This document shows, in pieces, positions 1 through 7,263 of a stretch of DNA of 14,237 nt. A model generated the notes under the pieces. That model made no database searches, was not told where the DNA came from, and saw only the letters and a list, made by a program, of their open reading frames with translations. Source of the DNA: Anaerolineaceae bacterium (GTDB lineage: Bacteria > Chloroflexota > Anaerolineae > Anaerolineales > Anaerolineaceae); contig JACZIY010000261.1 of the NCBI GenBank assembly GCA_014860845.1, forward strand, positions 1-14,237. The letters run 5' to 3'. The first letter of the stretch is position 1; every line of letters starts with the position of its first letter. The position numbers and the translations under genes were made by a program.

Positions 1-1
1 C

Positions 2-478
2 ATTTACAACCGCCGCTTTGGGATGACTCGATTACATGAAGAATTTGGTCGTTCTTTACGAGCAAACACCCCTATGGGTGTAATGATGATGGATCTCGAC
101 CATTTCAAACAGGTGAACGACACTTACGGCCATCTAACAGGTGACCGGGTGTTGATAAAATTGGTAAAACTTGCGCGCAGTGTATTGCGTGATGGTGACA
201 TTCTTGTTCGTTATGGTGGTGAAGAATTCCTGGCAATATTACCCGGAGCATCACAAAATGATGTTCGCAACATTGCAGATCGTCTCCGTCGCAAGGTTGA
301 AGAAAGCGGCGTAGCTGATGGAGATGACATCATCAAACTAACCATCAGCATTGGAGGTGTTTCCTACCCGGAACATGATGTAGCCAAAGAGATCCAACTT
401 GTGGATCTTGCAGATCAAGCACTCTACCAGGCAAAAGAAGCCGGGCGCAATTGTGTCGTGATAGCCAAAACCAACTGA
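2..478 (+). CDS. Diguanylate cyclase, GGDEF domain (5' end outside the window)
   Basis: The domain condenses two GTP into the second messenger cyclic di-GMP in the cytoplasm. The reading frame is open from base 2, so the ATG at 23 is an internal methionine: the residues before it (IYNRRFG) already match the start of a GGDEF domain. Numbered from that methionine, the metal-binding DLDHFKQVND segment is at 24-33, the active-site GGEEF at 65-69, and an I-site RxxD (RDGD) at 56-59 with the usual five-residue spacing. The cyclase therefore looks active and open to product inhibition. The family-typical ADQALYQAKEAGRN end is present and the C-terminus is complete. The sensory N-terminal part lies upstream and cannot be judged. 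The gene converges on the UROD-like gene with 14 bp between stops and no visible terminator. Confidence 0.95.
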   Translation: MYNRRFGMTRLHEEFGRSLRANTPMGVMMMDLDHFKQVNDTYGHLTGDRVLIKLVKLARSVLRDGDILVRYGGEEFLAILPGASQNDVRNIADRLRRKVEESGVADGDDIIKLTISIGGVSYPEHDVAKEIQLVDLADQALYQAKEAGRNCVVIAKTN

Positions 479-492
479 TTGTTAGACAAAAC

Positions 493-1560
493 TCAAATAA
501 ATGGATTTCCAAAATCTTCAATTGCTTCCGCAATAATCGGTAATGTTGTGCGCCAAACCTCCAGTGGTACGTTCTCAGAGATCTGAATCTGCAAGCGTCC
601 GGTATGTCCGGCAGTCTCCAGGATTTCATCTGCTACGCGACGAACTTCCGCGGGTGACTGAAGGTGAATGGATGAAGGAAAATTGAGTTGCAGGATCTTC
701 TCAGGCCACAGGGATAGGGCTTCTGCCACCGTTGTATCGCAATCCGGTGTTGGTGTGAATGAATCCAATCCACCCACCTTTGAATTCGCGATATCCTTCC
801 ATAGTGGTTTTAGAAAACCATCCATGTGAATGAATAAAGGTGCTCCTCGTTCTGCCAGCATTCCCGCTAACTCATCATACAGAGACACGCAGTACTTCCT
901 GAAACGGGCAGGTCCGATCGCTGGAGCCGTAATATTATCCGGAATGTTGATAAATGGTGCTGGTGAACGATAGGCTATTTCGAATTGTTGTCGTTCGCGT
1001 TTCATCATTAAGTCGATGGTGTGTTCCACATGATCCGGAAAATCTGCCAGATGCATCGATAATCCTTCCAGTCCTGCCCATTCCACCCACAATTGTTGCC
1101 AGGGGGTCCGTTCACACTCTACCTTTGGAAATCCATCATCACCCAATTCAGCCACGTCCCGATAATATTGGTTATAATTTTCAAGAATCAAACAATCCTC
1201 GAGATAGGACCAAAAGATTTCATAGTCCTGTTTGGTCTTGATGAAATGTTTGCTGGGGGTGGAACTATCAAACGCAGGTTCATAAACCCGCACTTCTTCC
1301 AGACTACCCTTTGGGGTATGCAGGTAAGTGCGTTTATATTTTGTTTCATCTTGAATGAAAAACTGGCTTTCAAATTTGCAATTGGGATGTTCAACCCGGT
1401 AAATTGGACAAAAACGAATAATTCCAATCCGTCCACGTCCCAGGTGTTCCAACACCTCATGCGGTGGCACCAAAATTTCATAAATAGCAAAGGGAATTCG
1501 GTCATGCTCTTGTCCTTGAATAACAGCCAGCATACGTTCTCGCATGGTCATCGTTTTCAT
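493..1560 (-). CDS. Uroporphyrinogen decarboxylase-superfamily protein (probable corrinoid-type methyltransferase homologue)
   Basis: This 355-aa protein opens with the superfamily's usual RERMLAVIQGQEHDRIPF-type N-terminus (residues 7-24). It is a TIM-barrel relative of UROD and of the MtaA/MtbA/CmuA zinc methyltransferases. The central strand carries HMDG at 245-248, followed by FTPTPDCD (268-275) and ISENVP (327-332). In MtaA-type enzymes the zinc ligands are HxC plus a later Cys; here the corresponding places appear to hold His-x-Asp (245/247) and Glu 329. True heme-pathway UROD is unlikely: its arginine-rich N-terminal substrate motif is not seen, and no heme genes are nearby. The start is supported by GGAG six bases upstream of the ATG. 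The gene is single, with the regulator gene of the two-component system 234 bp upstream on the same strand. Substrate unknown. Confidence 0.8.
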   Translation of the reverse strand: MKTMTMRERMLAVIQGQEHDRIPFAIYEILVPPHEVLEHLGRGRIGIIRFCPIYRVEHPNCKFESQFFIQDETKYKRTYLHTPKGSLEEVRVYEPAFDSSTPSKHFIKTKQDYEIFWSYLEDCLILENYNQYYRDVAELGDDGFPKVECERTPWQQLWVEWAGLEGLSMHLADFPDHVEHTIDLMMKRERQQFEIAYRSPAPFINIPDNITAPAIGPARFRKYCVSLYDELAGMLAERGAPLFIHMDGFLKPLWKDIANSKVGGLDSFTPTPDCDTTVAEALSLWPEKILQLNFPSSIHLQSPAEVRRVADEILETAGHTGRLQIQISENVPLEVWRTTLPIIAEAIEDFGNPFI

Positions 1561-1596
1561 AATCTACTCCAATATCCGGGTGTTTAGTGGTACTTA

Positions 1597-1602
1597 ATTA
1601 TA
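1597..1602 (-). promoter_or_regulatory. Candidate -10 box of the UROD-like gene
   Basis: A perfect TATAAT on the minus strand would place transcription start near 1590, giving a 30-nt leader that contains the GGAG ribosome-binding site of the 493-1560 gene. No good -35 box stands 16-18 bp upstream (CGGTAT at 17 bp), so the promoter is weak or activator-dependent, if real. Confidence 0.3.
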
Positions 1603-1699
1603 TTTCAAATTTATATATCATACCGATTTTTTCTGGTTCAGACGGACTGATCCAATATCCATAAACATGGAAGCCACTTCGTGAATGCAGTATCAATTA

Positions 1700-1719
1700 C
1701 CCACCTGGGATCGGGTGGG
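1700..1719. repeat. Short hairpin CCCACC/GGTGGG in the 1561-1794 intergenic gap
   Basis: A perfect 6-bp GC-rich stem with an 8-base loop. It can be prolonged past a two-base bulge by AAT/ATT. No T-run follows on either strand, so it is not a standard terminator. It lies between the end of the response-regulator gene and the promoter region of the UROD-like gene, where it might slow read-through or act as an operator. Nothing else coding or RNA-like was seen in this 234-bp gap. Confidence 0.3.
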
Positions 1720-1794
1720 ATTAAATCGCATGGATCAGACAATCAAAAAGGACGACTAATAAATTCTTCTGTATGATTTATCTCAGATATATAA

Positions 1795-2445
1795 TCATTT
1801 ATTCTTCAATAACCCTTTTTGCATAGCCACTGAAATCGCTGCAGCCCGAGAATCGACACCCAATTTCCCATAAATGCTCGCCAGGTGTGCCTTCACGGTT
1901 CGTTCTGAGATACCCAGATGAAAGGCAACCTCCTTGCTACGCTCACCACGAGCTACAGCTGCCAACACTTCCTGTTCCCGCTCAGTTAATTCAATGGTAG
2001 ACAGACTTCCCTTTGAAGCCTGCCTGTTACCACTTGCTAAGGACAACACTCGAGCCATAATCTCTGGCTTGAGCAAGGTCTCGCCACGTGCTGCCGCCCG
2101 GATGGTGTCAAACAATGCTACCCGATCGGTATCTTTCAGCAAATAACCACGCGCACCGGCTTGCAAACCGCGTAGCATCAGGTCATCTTCATTGAAGGTG
2201 GTAAGAATTACCACAGCAACATCAGGCTGTTGTTCCCGCAGTTTTTCAATCGCTGTCAATCCATCCATACCGGGCATGCGTAAATCCATCAGGACAACAT
2301 CCGGCTGATGAAGTTCACATAGTTGCACAGCTTCAGCCCCATCATTCGCTTCCGCCACAATCTCGAAATCTTCTTCTGTTTCCAATATCAATCGTAATCC
2401 CTGACGAATAATCAGATGGTCATCAGCGATTAAAAGTCTGATCAT
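1795..2445 (-). CDS. NarL/LuxR-family response regulator
   Basis: This 216-aa protein is a receiver domain (about 1-120) joined to a GerE-type helix-turn-helix (about 150-212). The acidic pair D8/D9, phospho-acceptor D54 in VVLMDLRMPGMDG, T82/T83 and K104 are all in place, so phosphorylation control should work. The C-terminal part reads LTEREQEVLAAVARG with the recognition segment ISERTVKAHLASIYGKLG, the standard DNA-binding helices. The start overlaps the stop of the histidine kinase gene as ATGA, so translation is probably coupled and the kinase is its partner. It most resembles DesR/LnrK-type regulators (established family knowledge). The likely targets are the divergent exporter operon and its own operon, which share an inverted repeat at 3670-3737 (inference). 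Confidence 0.95.
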   Translation of the reverse strand: MIRLLIADDHLIIRQGLRLILETEEDFEIVAEANDGAEAVQLCELHQPDVVLMDLRMPGMDGLTAIEKLREQQPDVAVVILTTFNEDDLMLRGLQAGARGYLLKDTDRVALFDTIRAAARGETLLKPEIMARVLSLASGNRQASKGSLSTIELTEREQEVLAAVARGERSKEVAFHLGISERTVKAHLASIYGKLGVDSRAAAISVAMQKGLLKNK

Positions 2446-3641
2446 AATGGGAAACTCATTTCCAGCCTTGTTCCACTCCCCTTACTACTTTGGATTTCCA
2501 GACTTCCACCCAGCAGGCGCATGCGTTCACGTATCCCCACTAATCCATAATGCCCGGAGGGGATCACATTCGGGTCAAATCCCTGCCCATCATCCTGCAT
2601 GGTAATCAAAAGAACATCTTGTTCCGATGAAACATCTATTACCACCTTTTGTGCCTGTGCATACCGCCCAATATTGGTTAATCCCTCAGCTACATTGCGG
2701 ATAACCGTTTCAACGATACGCTCCTGCAATTCGGGAATATCCATTATTTCCAGATCACAGGCTATATCGGTCGCATTCTGAAAGCGGGACACTTCCAGTC
2801 GCAATGCTGATTCCAGGTTTTCAGGTTGTGCACCCCGTAAATCATCGATCGCATTGCGGGCATCAGCCAAGGTGGAACGGGCCTGGAGCATGGCATTGGA
2901 AACAATTGTTTTGGCTTTTTCAATGCGATTATTGGTGAGATGTGCTTCAATCGCCTCCAATTGCAAAATAATCCCGGTCAAACCTTGTGATAACGTGTCA
3001 TGCAGCTCACGCGCCATACGTTGCCGTTCGTTAGCAATGGTCAGATCCTCTACCTGAGCAGCATACGCACTGAGTTGTTGATTGACCTTTTCCAATTCCT
3101 TTGCAAGTGCTTGTGCCTGCTCTCGTGCATCGGTCTGTCTACGGTATAAAGTTACGTAGGTGACCACAAAGATGATTACCGGGATGATGCCAATTAGCAT
3201 CCAACCCGTTGAACCTTCATCCATGATTTGACGCAAATTAATGTATGCTAATGTCAAATAATATAAAGAAGCAACCAGTGTAGCACGAGTTAAACCCAAC
3301 ATCCCAACTGTTTCACCCAGCAAAGCCATGAAGATTGCGAAAATAATTCCTTCATAACCAGCCATCCAGCTGATAGTAAATCCCAGTAAGCCTTGCACAA
3401 TGATATAGGCAATAGTCAACTTTGGGTTCAGAATAATTTTTTCTATCAATAAATGTAAGATAACATGCCCAACCATCAATCCAGTGAACACAATCAATTG
3501 CCAGGGCTGACGCAGCTCTGGTTTCTCAATTAAAGCAATTGCATACATTCCCGCCATCACCAGTGTTAAAAACCACATGAATAACCGCGGATCACGTTCT
3601 ACATTGCTGGTATTCGAAGATTTTCCAGAATTAGTTGGCAT
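2442..3641 (-). CDS. DesK-like membrane sensor histidine kinase
   Basis: This 399-aa kinase autophosphorylates on histidine and should hand the phosphate to the adjoining regulator. About six membrane segments (roughly 20-38, 47-66, 74-93, 98-117, 120-136, 147-166) are joined by very short loops, so it senses in or at the membrane rather than through a large outside domain. A short coiled coil (172-205) leads to the HisKA_3 box RELHDTLSQ with H214. The ATPase part has the N-box EGLTN (N323) and G-boxes DDGQGFDP (350-357) and GLVGIRERMRLLGG. The usual His in the N-box tail is Tyr here (GRYAQA). I chose the ATG at 3641: the frame is open back to a TTG at 3713, but that stretch covers the candidate promoter and operator. 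A -10-like TATACA at 3655-3650 would start the mRNA about two bases before this ATG. Confidence 0.88.
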   Translation of the reverse strand: MPTNSGKSSNTSNVERDPRLFMWFLTLVMAGMYAIALIEKPELRQPWQLIVFTGLMVGHVILHLLIEKIILNPKLTIAYIIVQGLLGFTISWMAGYEGIIFAIFMALLGETVGMLGLTRATLVASLYYLTLAYINLRQIMDEGSTGWMLIGIIPVIIFVVTYVTLYRRQTDAREQAQALAKELEKVNQQLSAYAAQVEDLTIANERQRMARELHDTLSQGLTGIILQLEAIEAHLTNNRIEKAKTIVSNAMLQARSTLADARNAIDDLRGAQPENLESALRLEVSRFQNATDIACDLEIMDIPELQERIVETVIRNVAEGLTNIGRYAQAQKVVIDVSSEQDVLLITMQDDGQGFDPNVIPSGHYGLVGIRERMRLLGGSLEIQSSKGSGTRLEMSFPL

Positions 3642-3649
3642 GCATGAAT

Positions 3650-3655
3650 TGTATA
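3650..3655 (-). promoter_or_regulatory. Candidate -10 box of the histidine kinase/response regulator operon
   Basis: TATACA on the minus strand predicts transcription start at about 3643, two bases before the ATG at 3641. That would make a nearly leaderless mRNA, consistent with the lack of a Shine-Dalgarno sequence there. CAATAGCAAA lies 14 bp upstream in the transcription direction and takes the place of a -35 box. No consensus -35 is present, so activation by a regulator is plausible. Confidence 0.3.
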
Positions 3656-3669
3656 AGATTTTTACATTC

Positions 3670-3737
3670 TTTGCTATTGACCAACCGATCAATGTACGAA
3701 GGTACAGTATCAAATTATCCCATTGCCCAATAGCAAA
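3670..3737. repeat. 10-bp inverted repeat in the divergent promoter region (candidate shared operator)
   Basis: TTTGCTATTG at 3670-3679 and its exact reverse complement CAATAGCAAA at 3728-3737 are separated by 48 bp. Read in the direction of each transcription unit, both copies are CAATAGCAAA followed 14 bp (kinase side) or 16 bp (exporter side) later by a TATACA/TATACT -10-like box. The copies thus sit at the -35 position of both divergent promoters. A binding site for the adjacent NarL-type regulator is the simplest reading, but it is an inference from position and symmetry. Confidence 0.5.
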
Positions 3738-3759
3738 TATTGAATCGCTTCATTATACT
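3731..3759 (+). promoter_or_regulatory. Candidate promoter of the three-gene exporter operon
   Basis: TATACT (3754-3759) lies 17 bp after TAGCAA (3731-3736), a poor match to TTGACA that falls inside the right copy of the inverted repeat. Transcription start would be near 3766, leaving a 44-nt leader with the strong ribosome-binding site at 3800-3805. The weak -35 overlapping a symmetrical element is what an activator-dependent promoter would look like. Confidence 0.4.
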
Positions 3760-3800
3760 GAACACTAGAAATGGAAATATCCCTATTCAACTGGGTACGA

Positions 3801-3805
3801 AGGAG
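3801..3805 (+). promoter_or_regulatory. Ribosome-binding site that fixes the ATPase start
   Basis: AGGAG four bases before the ATG at 3810 selects that codon. The in-frame ATG at 3771 has no such site, and it would add 13 residues (MEISLFNWVRRRK) that are not part of an ABC ATPase. Confidence 0.75.
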
Positions 3806-3809
3806 AAAA

Positions 3810-4748
3810 ATGAACGCAATAGAAGTAAAAAACCTCAAAAAATCGTTTGGCAGTTTTCAGGCTGTTCAGGGTGTGGATTTTGTTATCCAGCAAGGTGAAA
3901 TCCTAAGTTTGTTAGGCCCGAATGGAGCTGGTAAATCCACCACCATATCCATGCTTTCCGGGTTAATCGATCCCAGTGATGGAGATGCTTCCATTATGGG
4001 GTTTTCGATCACCAGGCAACCCCAATCAGCCAAAGAAAAATTAGGTGTGGTTCCTCAGGATATCGCCCTCTATCCCGATCTATCCGCAAGAGAAAATCTG
4101 TTGTTTTGGGGAAAAATGTATGATTTGCGCGGTTCAGAGCTAAAACAGCGTGTTGATGAAGTGCTGGAAATAATCGGTTTGACAGAACGACAAAAAGACC
4201 GGGTTGGAAAATTCTCAGGTGGTATGAAACGCCGGGTAAATATTGCTGCAGCATTGATGCATAAACCAGATGTGGTCATCATGGACGAACCCACCGTGGG
4301 GATCGACCCGCAATCCCGTCGTCATATTCTGGATAATGTCAAAGAACTCAATCGCCAGGGCATGACAGTCCTCTATACCACCCATTATATGGAAGAAGCA
4401 GCCGAACTCTCCGATCACATCGCCATCATGGATCAGGGCAGAATCATTGCCTTTGGAACGCATGACGAGTTGATCAAAATGGTGGGCGAGCAAACTCGTA
4501 TTGATCTGACCTTCAATGCTGAGGTGGCAGCCATCATCCCAGCCTGGAAGGAGATCGAAGGGGTTTCCAAAGTGGATGCCACCGATGGAAAAGTCGCCGC
4601 ATTGGTAGATGATAGTAACCGAGCATTGCCACGTTTACTGGAAGTTGCTGCTCAGGGTGGTGTTCGCATCTTATCTGTGGATATAAAAGAGCCCAATCTT
4701 GAATCGGTCTTTCTGCATCTCACCGGACGTGCATTACGCGATTCGTAA
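3810..4748 (+). CDS. ABC-2 type exporter, ATP-binding subunit (DrrA/LnrL-like)
   Basis: This 312-aa cytoplasmic ATPase should energise the two permeases encoded next to it. Starting from MNAIEVKNL, it has Walker A GPNGAGKST (36-44), Q-loop Q83, signature FSGGMKRRV (135-143), Walker B VVIMDEP (155-161) and switch H192 in TTHYMEEA, so all catalytic elements are present. The tail after about residue 225 is the accessory domain common in DrrA/NatA-type subunits and ends in the typical EPNLESVFLHLTGRALRD. It is the first gene of a plus-strand operon; the first permease starts 11 bp after its stop, preceded by AGGAG. Its divergent position next to a DesK/DesR-like pair recalls LnrJK-LnrLMN of Bacillus (linearmycin resistance) and related YvfRSTU-type sets. 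The cargo cannot be told from sequence. Confidence 0.95.
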   Translation: MNAIEVKNLKKSFGSFQAVQGVDFVIQQGEILSLLGPNGAGKSTTISMLSGLIDPSDGDASIMGFSITRQPQSAKEKLGVVPQDIALYPDLSARENLLFWGKMYDLRGSELKQRVDEVLEIIGLTERQKDRVGKFSGGMKRRVNIAAALMHKPDVVIMDEPTVGIDPQSRRHILDNVKELNRQGMTVLYTTHYMEEAAELSDHIAIMDQGRIIAFGTHDELIKMVGEQTRIDLTFNAEVAAIIPAWKEIEGVSKVDATDGKVAALVDDSNRALPRLLEVAAQGGVRILSVDIKEPNLESVFLHLTGRALRDS

Positions 4749-4759
4749 AGGAGTACGAT

Positions 4760-6031
4760 ATGAAAATCCTGGAAATTGCTATCAAAGATTTGACTCATTC
4801 CTTCCGCAGTCTGTTTGCCATTGGAATGATGATCGTAGCTCCTTTGCTTCTCATCGGATTAATCTCCCTGGCATTCGGTGGAGCCTTGAGTGGTTCTTCT
4901 GATTTACCAGACATATCAGTTGGGATTTACAATTCAGACACATTATCCGATACTTCCACCCTGGCTGAGCCACTGGGAGTCAATATTCGCAGTATGTTTT
5001 TTGATGAAAGCGTTCAATCCTGGATTACAGCCACAGATTTTTCTTCTGAGCTATCCTTGCGAGCAGCGCTGGATAAACGTGAAATTGGGGTTGCCATCCT
5101 GATTCCAACTGATTTTTCTGACCAATTCCTTGCGGGTAATCGCGACACCCAGGTTTTGATTCTCAGCGACCCCACCCTCACCATCGCTCCGCAGGTCGCC
5201 GAGAACATGGTAACCGCCATGCTGGATGGCGTCTCTGGTGGTGGCATTGCCATCGAAACCATCCTCGAACGACAAAAAATTCAGGGTATGGAACCGGATC
5301 CGGAACAGATCACATCTCTTATAGACCGTTATTCCGCCTGGTATCGTGATTTCCAACGGGATCTCTTTCACAATCCTGAAGACGCAGCCTTGATGATGGT
5401 CGCACCGACAGGTGAAACCTCCTCGGAGAACCCAGTCCAACAGATGTTGGGGCTCATGATGGCCGGTCAAATGGTGTTTTTCGCTTTCTTCACCGGGGCC
5501 TATTCCATGATGTCAATCCTGGAGGAAAATGAAGAAGGCACGCTGGCACGTATGTTCACCTTGCCATTGAACCGCACAACCATACTTACTGGTAAATTTC
5601 TGGCTGTATTTTTGATGCTGATCGTGCAGGGGATCGTGCTTCTCATTGCTGCCCATTTCATCTTTAAAATTCAATGGGGTGACCCAAAAATAGTTTTCCT
5701 TGCGCTTTTAGGTCAGGTGGTGGCTGCAGCTGGATTAGGTGTACTTTTGATTTCCTTCGTCAAAACTTCACGCCAGGCTGGTCCCGTGATGGGTGGTGCT
5801 CTGACAGCCCTGGGGATGTTAGGTGGTTTATTCACCGCAAACATAACCATGCCAGAAGCTTTCAATCGTCTGGCTACATTTACCCCTCAGGGTTGGGTCG
5901 TACGCGGATGGAAAATCGTGATAAACGGGCAACCTGCCACCGATCTGCTCTTGCCACTACTGGTAATGCTGGTCGTTGGCGTGATCATGTTCATGATTGG
6001 TGCATTTCGCTTCCATAGACGGTTTGCTTAG
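4760..6031 (+). CDS. ABC-2 type permease, first of a tandem pair
   Basis: This 423-aa membrane subunit probably forms a heterodimer with the next gene product. Its shape is that of long ABC-2 permeases: a cytoplasmic N-terminus (MKILEIAIKDL), one helix at about 19-40, a large external domain (about 41-228), then five helices (about 231-254, 276-302, 311-334, 341-361, 395-416) and a short basic tail. The coupling segment EENEEGTLARMFTLPL (255-270), just after the second helix, is the family's usual cytoplasmic contact region. AGGAG seven bases before the ATG supports the start. The external domain is larger than in short DrrB-type permeases and fits LnrM/LnrN- or YhgE-like exporters of lipophilic or membrane-active compounds. 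Paralogous to the following gene. Confidence 0.92.
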   Translation: MKILEIAIKDLTHSFRSLFAIGMMIVAPLLLIGLISLAFGGALSGSSDLPDISVGIYNSDTLSDTSTLAEPLGVNIRSMFFDESVQSWITATDFSSELSLRAALDKREIGVAILIPTDFSDQFLAGNRDTQVLILSDPTLTIAPQVAENMVTAMLDGVSGGGIAIETILERQKIQGMEPDPEQITSLIDRYSAWYRDFQRDLFHNPEDAALMMVAPTGETSSENPVQQMLGLMMAGQMVFFAFFTGAYSMMSILEENEEGTLARMFTLPLNRTTILTGKFLAVFLMLIVQGIVLLIAAHFIFKIQWGDPKIVFLALLGQVVAAAGLGVLLISFVKTSRQAGPVMGGALTALGMLGGLFTANITMPEAFNRLATFTPQGWVVRGWKIVINGQPATDLLLPLLVMLVVGVIMFMIGAFRFHRRFA

Positions 6032-6061
6032 TTTAGATATGGGTAGATTGAGGAGTTATCA

Positions 6062-7258
6062 ATGAAAATTCTTGATTTAGTATTAAAAGATTTACGACAA
6101 ATGTTGTATGACAAAAATTCAGCCTTATTTCTGGTAGCGATGCCAATTGTATTCACCTTTTTCATGGGGTACGCCTACCGCAGCGGAGAGTCAAGTCCTG
6201 CAGACCCGCGCATCCCCATCGCCTGGGTAGAAGAGGAACCATCTGGTGAGATGAGCAACATGCTCTACACTCACCTCGCCGAGGCTGATACCCTGGAGAT
6301 CACGCGTATGGAATTCGTTGACGCACAAAAAGCGCTTCAACGCGGAAAAGTGGACGGAGTTCTCATGATCCAAGCTGATTTTGACCAAAAAGTGTATGGG
6401 AATATGTATCCACAATTGATCCTTATTGCTGATACCACCACCACGACAGGGCAGTCCATTTACCAATTTTTACGAACGCCTGTATCACAATTGATGAGCA
6501 GCGTCGAAATAGGTCAAATGGGTGTTGAGAGCCTGAACGATCCCTCTGAATTTATGCCAACCGTCAATCTCGCCTGGGAGAAATGGGCATCCCACAATCT
6601 GGACAGCATGGTAAGGGTGGAGCAAGCTGTTGGTCAACAAGAGGAAAGCTGGTTTGGAGATAATCCTTATAACCAGGCATCACCGGGGATCATTGTGCAA
6701 TTCGCCATCATCGGTTTGGTGACCTCCGGGCAGGTATTGATGCAGGAACGCAAAACCCGCACCCTGCAACGCCTGATGACCACTGCTATGCGTCCCTGGC
6801 AAATCATCGCGGGACACATGCTGGCAATGTTTGCGATCGTCTTTTTACAGACCACTTTGATGATTATCTTTGGGCAAGTCGTTCTGAAGGTCAATTATCT
6901 GCGGGTACCAGTGGGAACATTTCTCATCGCCATCTCCCTCGGACTCTGGGTTGCTTCCATGGGTTTATTGATCGGCACCCTGGCAAAATCCGACAATCAG
7001 GTTGTGTTATATGCTATGTTGGCAATGTTTGTCTTCTCTGCCCTTGGTGGAACCTGGTTTCCACTGGAAGGCGCTGGTGGAGCCTTCGCTTCTATCGGTA
7101 AGCTTTTACCAGCCTCCTGGGCTATGATCGGTCTGCAAAACATCCTCATCCGTGGATTGGACCTGGCTTCTCTCTGGCAACCAACTGCCATTTTATTGGC
7201 TTATGCTTTGGTGTTTTTCATCCTGGCAGTCTGGCGGTTCCGCAAATCTGAGTTGTGA
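6062..7258 (+). CDS. ABC-2 type permease, second of a tandem pair
   Basis: This 398-aa partner of the preceding permease has the same plan: MKILDLVLKDL at the N-terminus, a helix at about 20-38, an external domain (about 39-208), the contact motif QERKTRTLQRLMTT (228-241), five closing helices (about 209-227, 246-272, 283-306, 313-330, 372-390) and a basic tail WRFRKSEL. The shared MKILxxxxKDL start and matching C-termini point to a tandem duplication followed by divergence. GAGGAG before the ATG supports the start; the gap to the previous stop is 30 bp. It is the last gene of the operon and meets the minus-strand small gene with only 5 bp between stops. No terminator hairpin is visible there. 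Confidence 0.92.
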   Translation: MKILDLVLKDLRQMLYDKNSALFLVAMPIVFTFFMGYAYRSGESSPADPRIPIAWVEEEPSGEMSNMLYTHLAEADTLEITRMEFVDAQKALQRGKVDGVLMIQADFDQKVYGNMYPQLILIADTTTTTGQSIYQFLRTPVSQLMSSVEIGQMGVESLNDPSEFMPTVNLAWEKWASHNLDSMVRVEQAVGQQEESWFGDNPYNQASPGIIVQFAIIGLVTSGQVLMQERKTRTLQRLMTTAMRPWQIIAGHMLAMFAIVFLQTTLMIIFGQVVLKVNYLRVPVGTFLIAISLGLWVASMGLLIGTLAKSDNQVVLYAMLAMFVFSALGGTWFPLEGAGGAFASIGKLLPASWAMIGLQNILIRGLDLASLWQPTAILLAYALVFFILAVWRFRKSEL

Positions 7259-7263
7259 AAGTG

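Noticed and set aside
23..25. ATG as the start of a short, complete GGDEF protein.
   Set aside because: The frame is open to the window edge and the codons before it (IYNRRFG) belong to the GGDEF domain, so the gene is cut by the edge.
954..1587. Plus-strand reading frames opposite the UROD-like gene, and similar antisense frames across the other genes.
   Set aside because: They lie within well-supported genes of recognisable families, have no ribosome-binding sites, and their translations look like no protein family.
1773..1798. ATGATT/AATCAT hairpin at the end of the response-regulator gene as a terminator.
   Set aside because: The stem is AT-only and interrupted, it overlaps the stop codon, and no T-run follows.
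3694..3803. Direct repeat GTACGAAGG at 3694-3702 and 3795-3803.
   Set aside because: The second copy is mostly the ribosome-binding region and the 101-bp spacing has no helical or promoter logic; likely chance.
3771..3809. Longer form of the exporter ATPase beginning at the ATG at 3771.
   Set aside because: There is no ribosome-binding site before 3771, while AGGAG precedes 3810, where the family-typical N-terminus begins.
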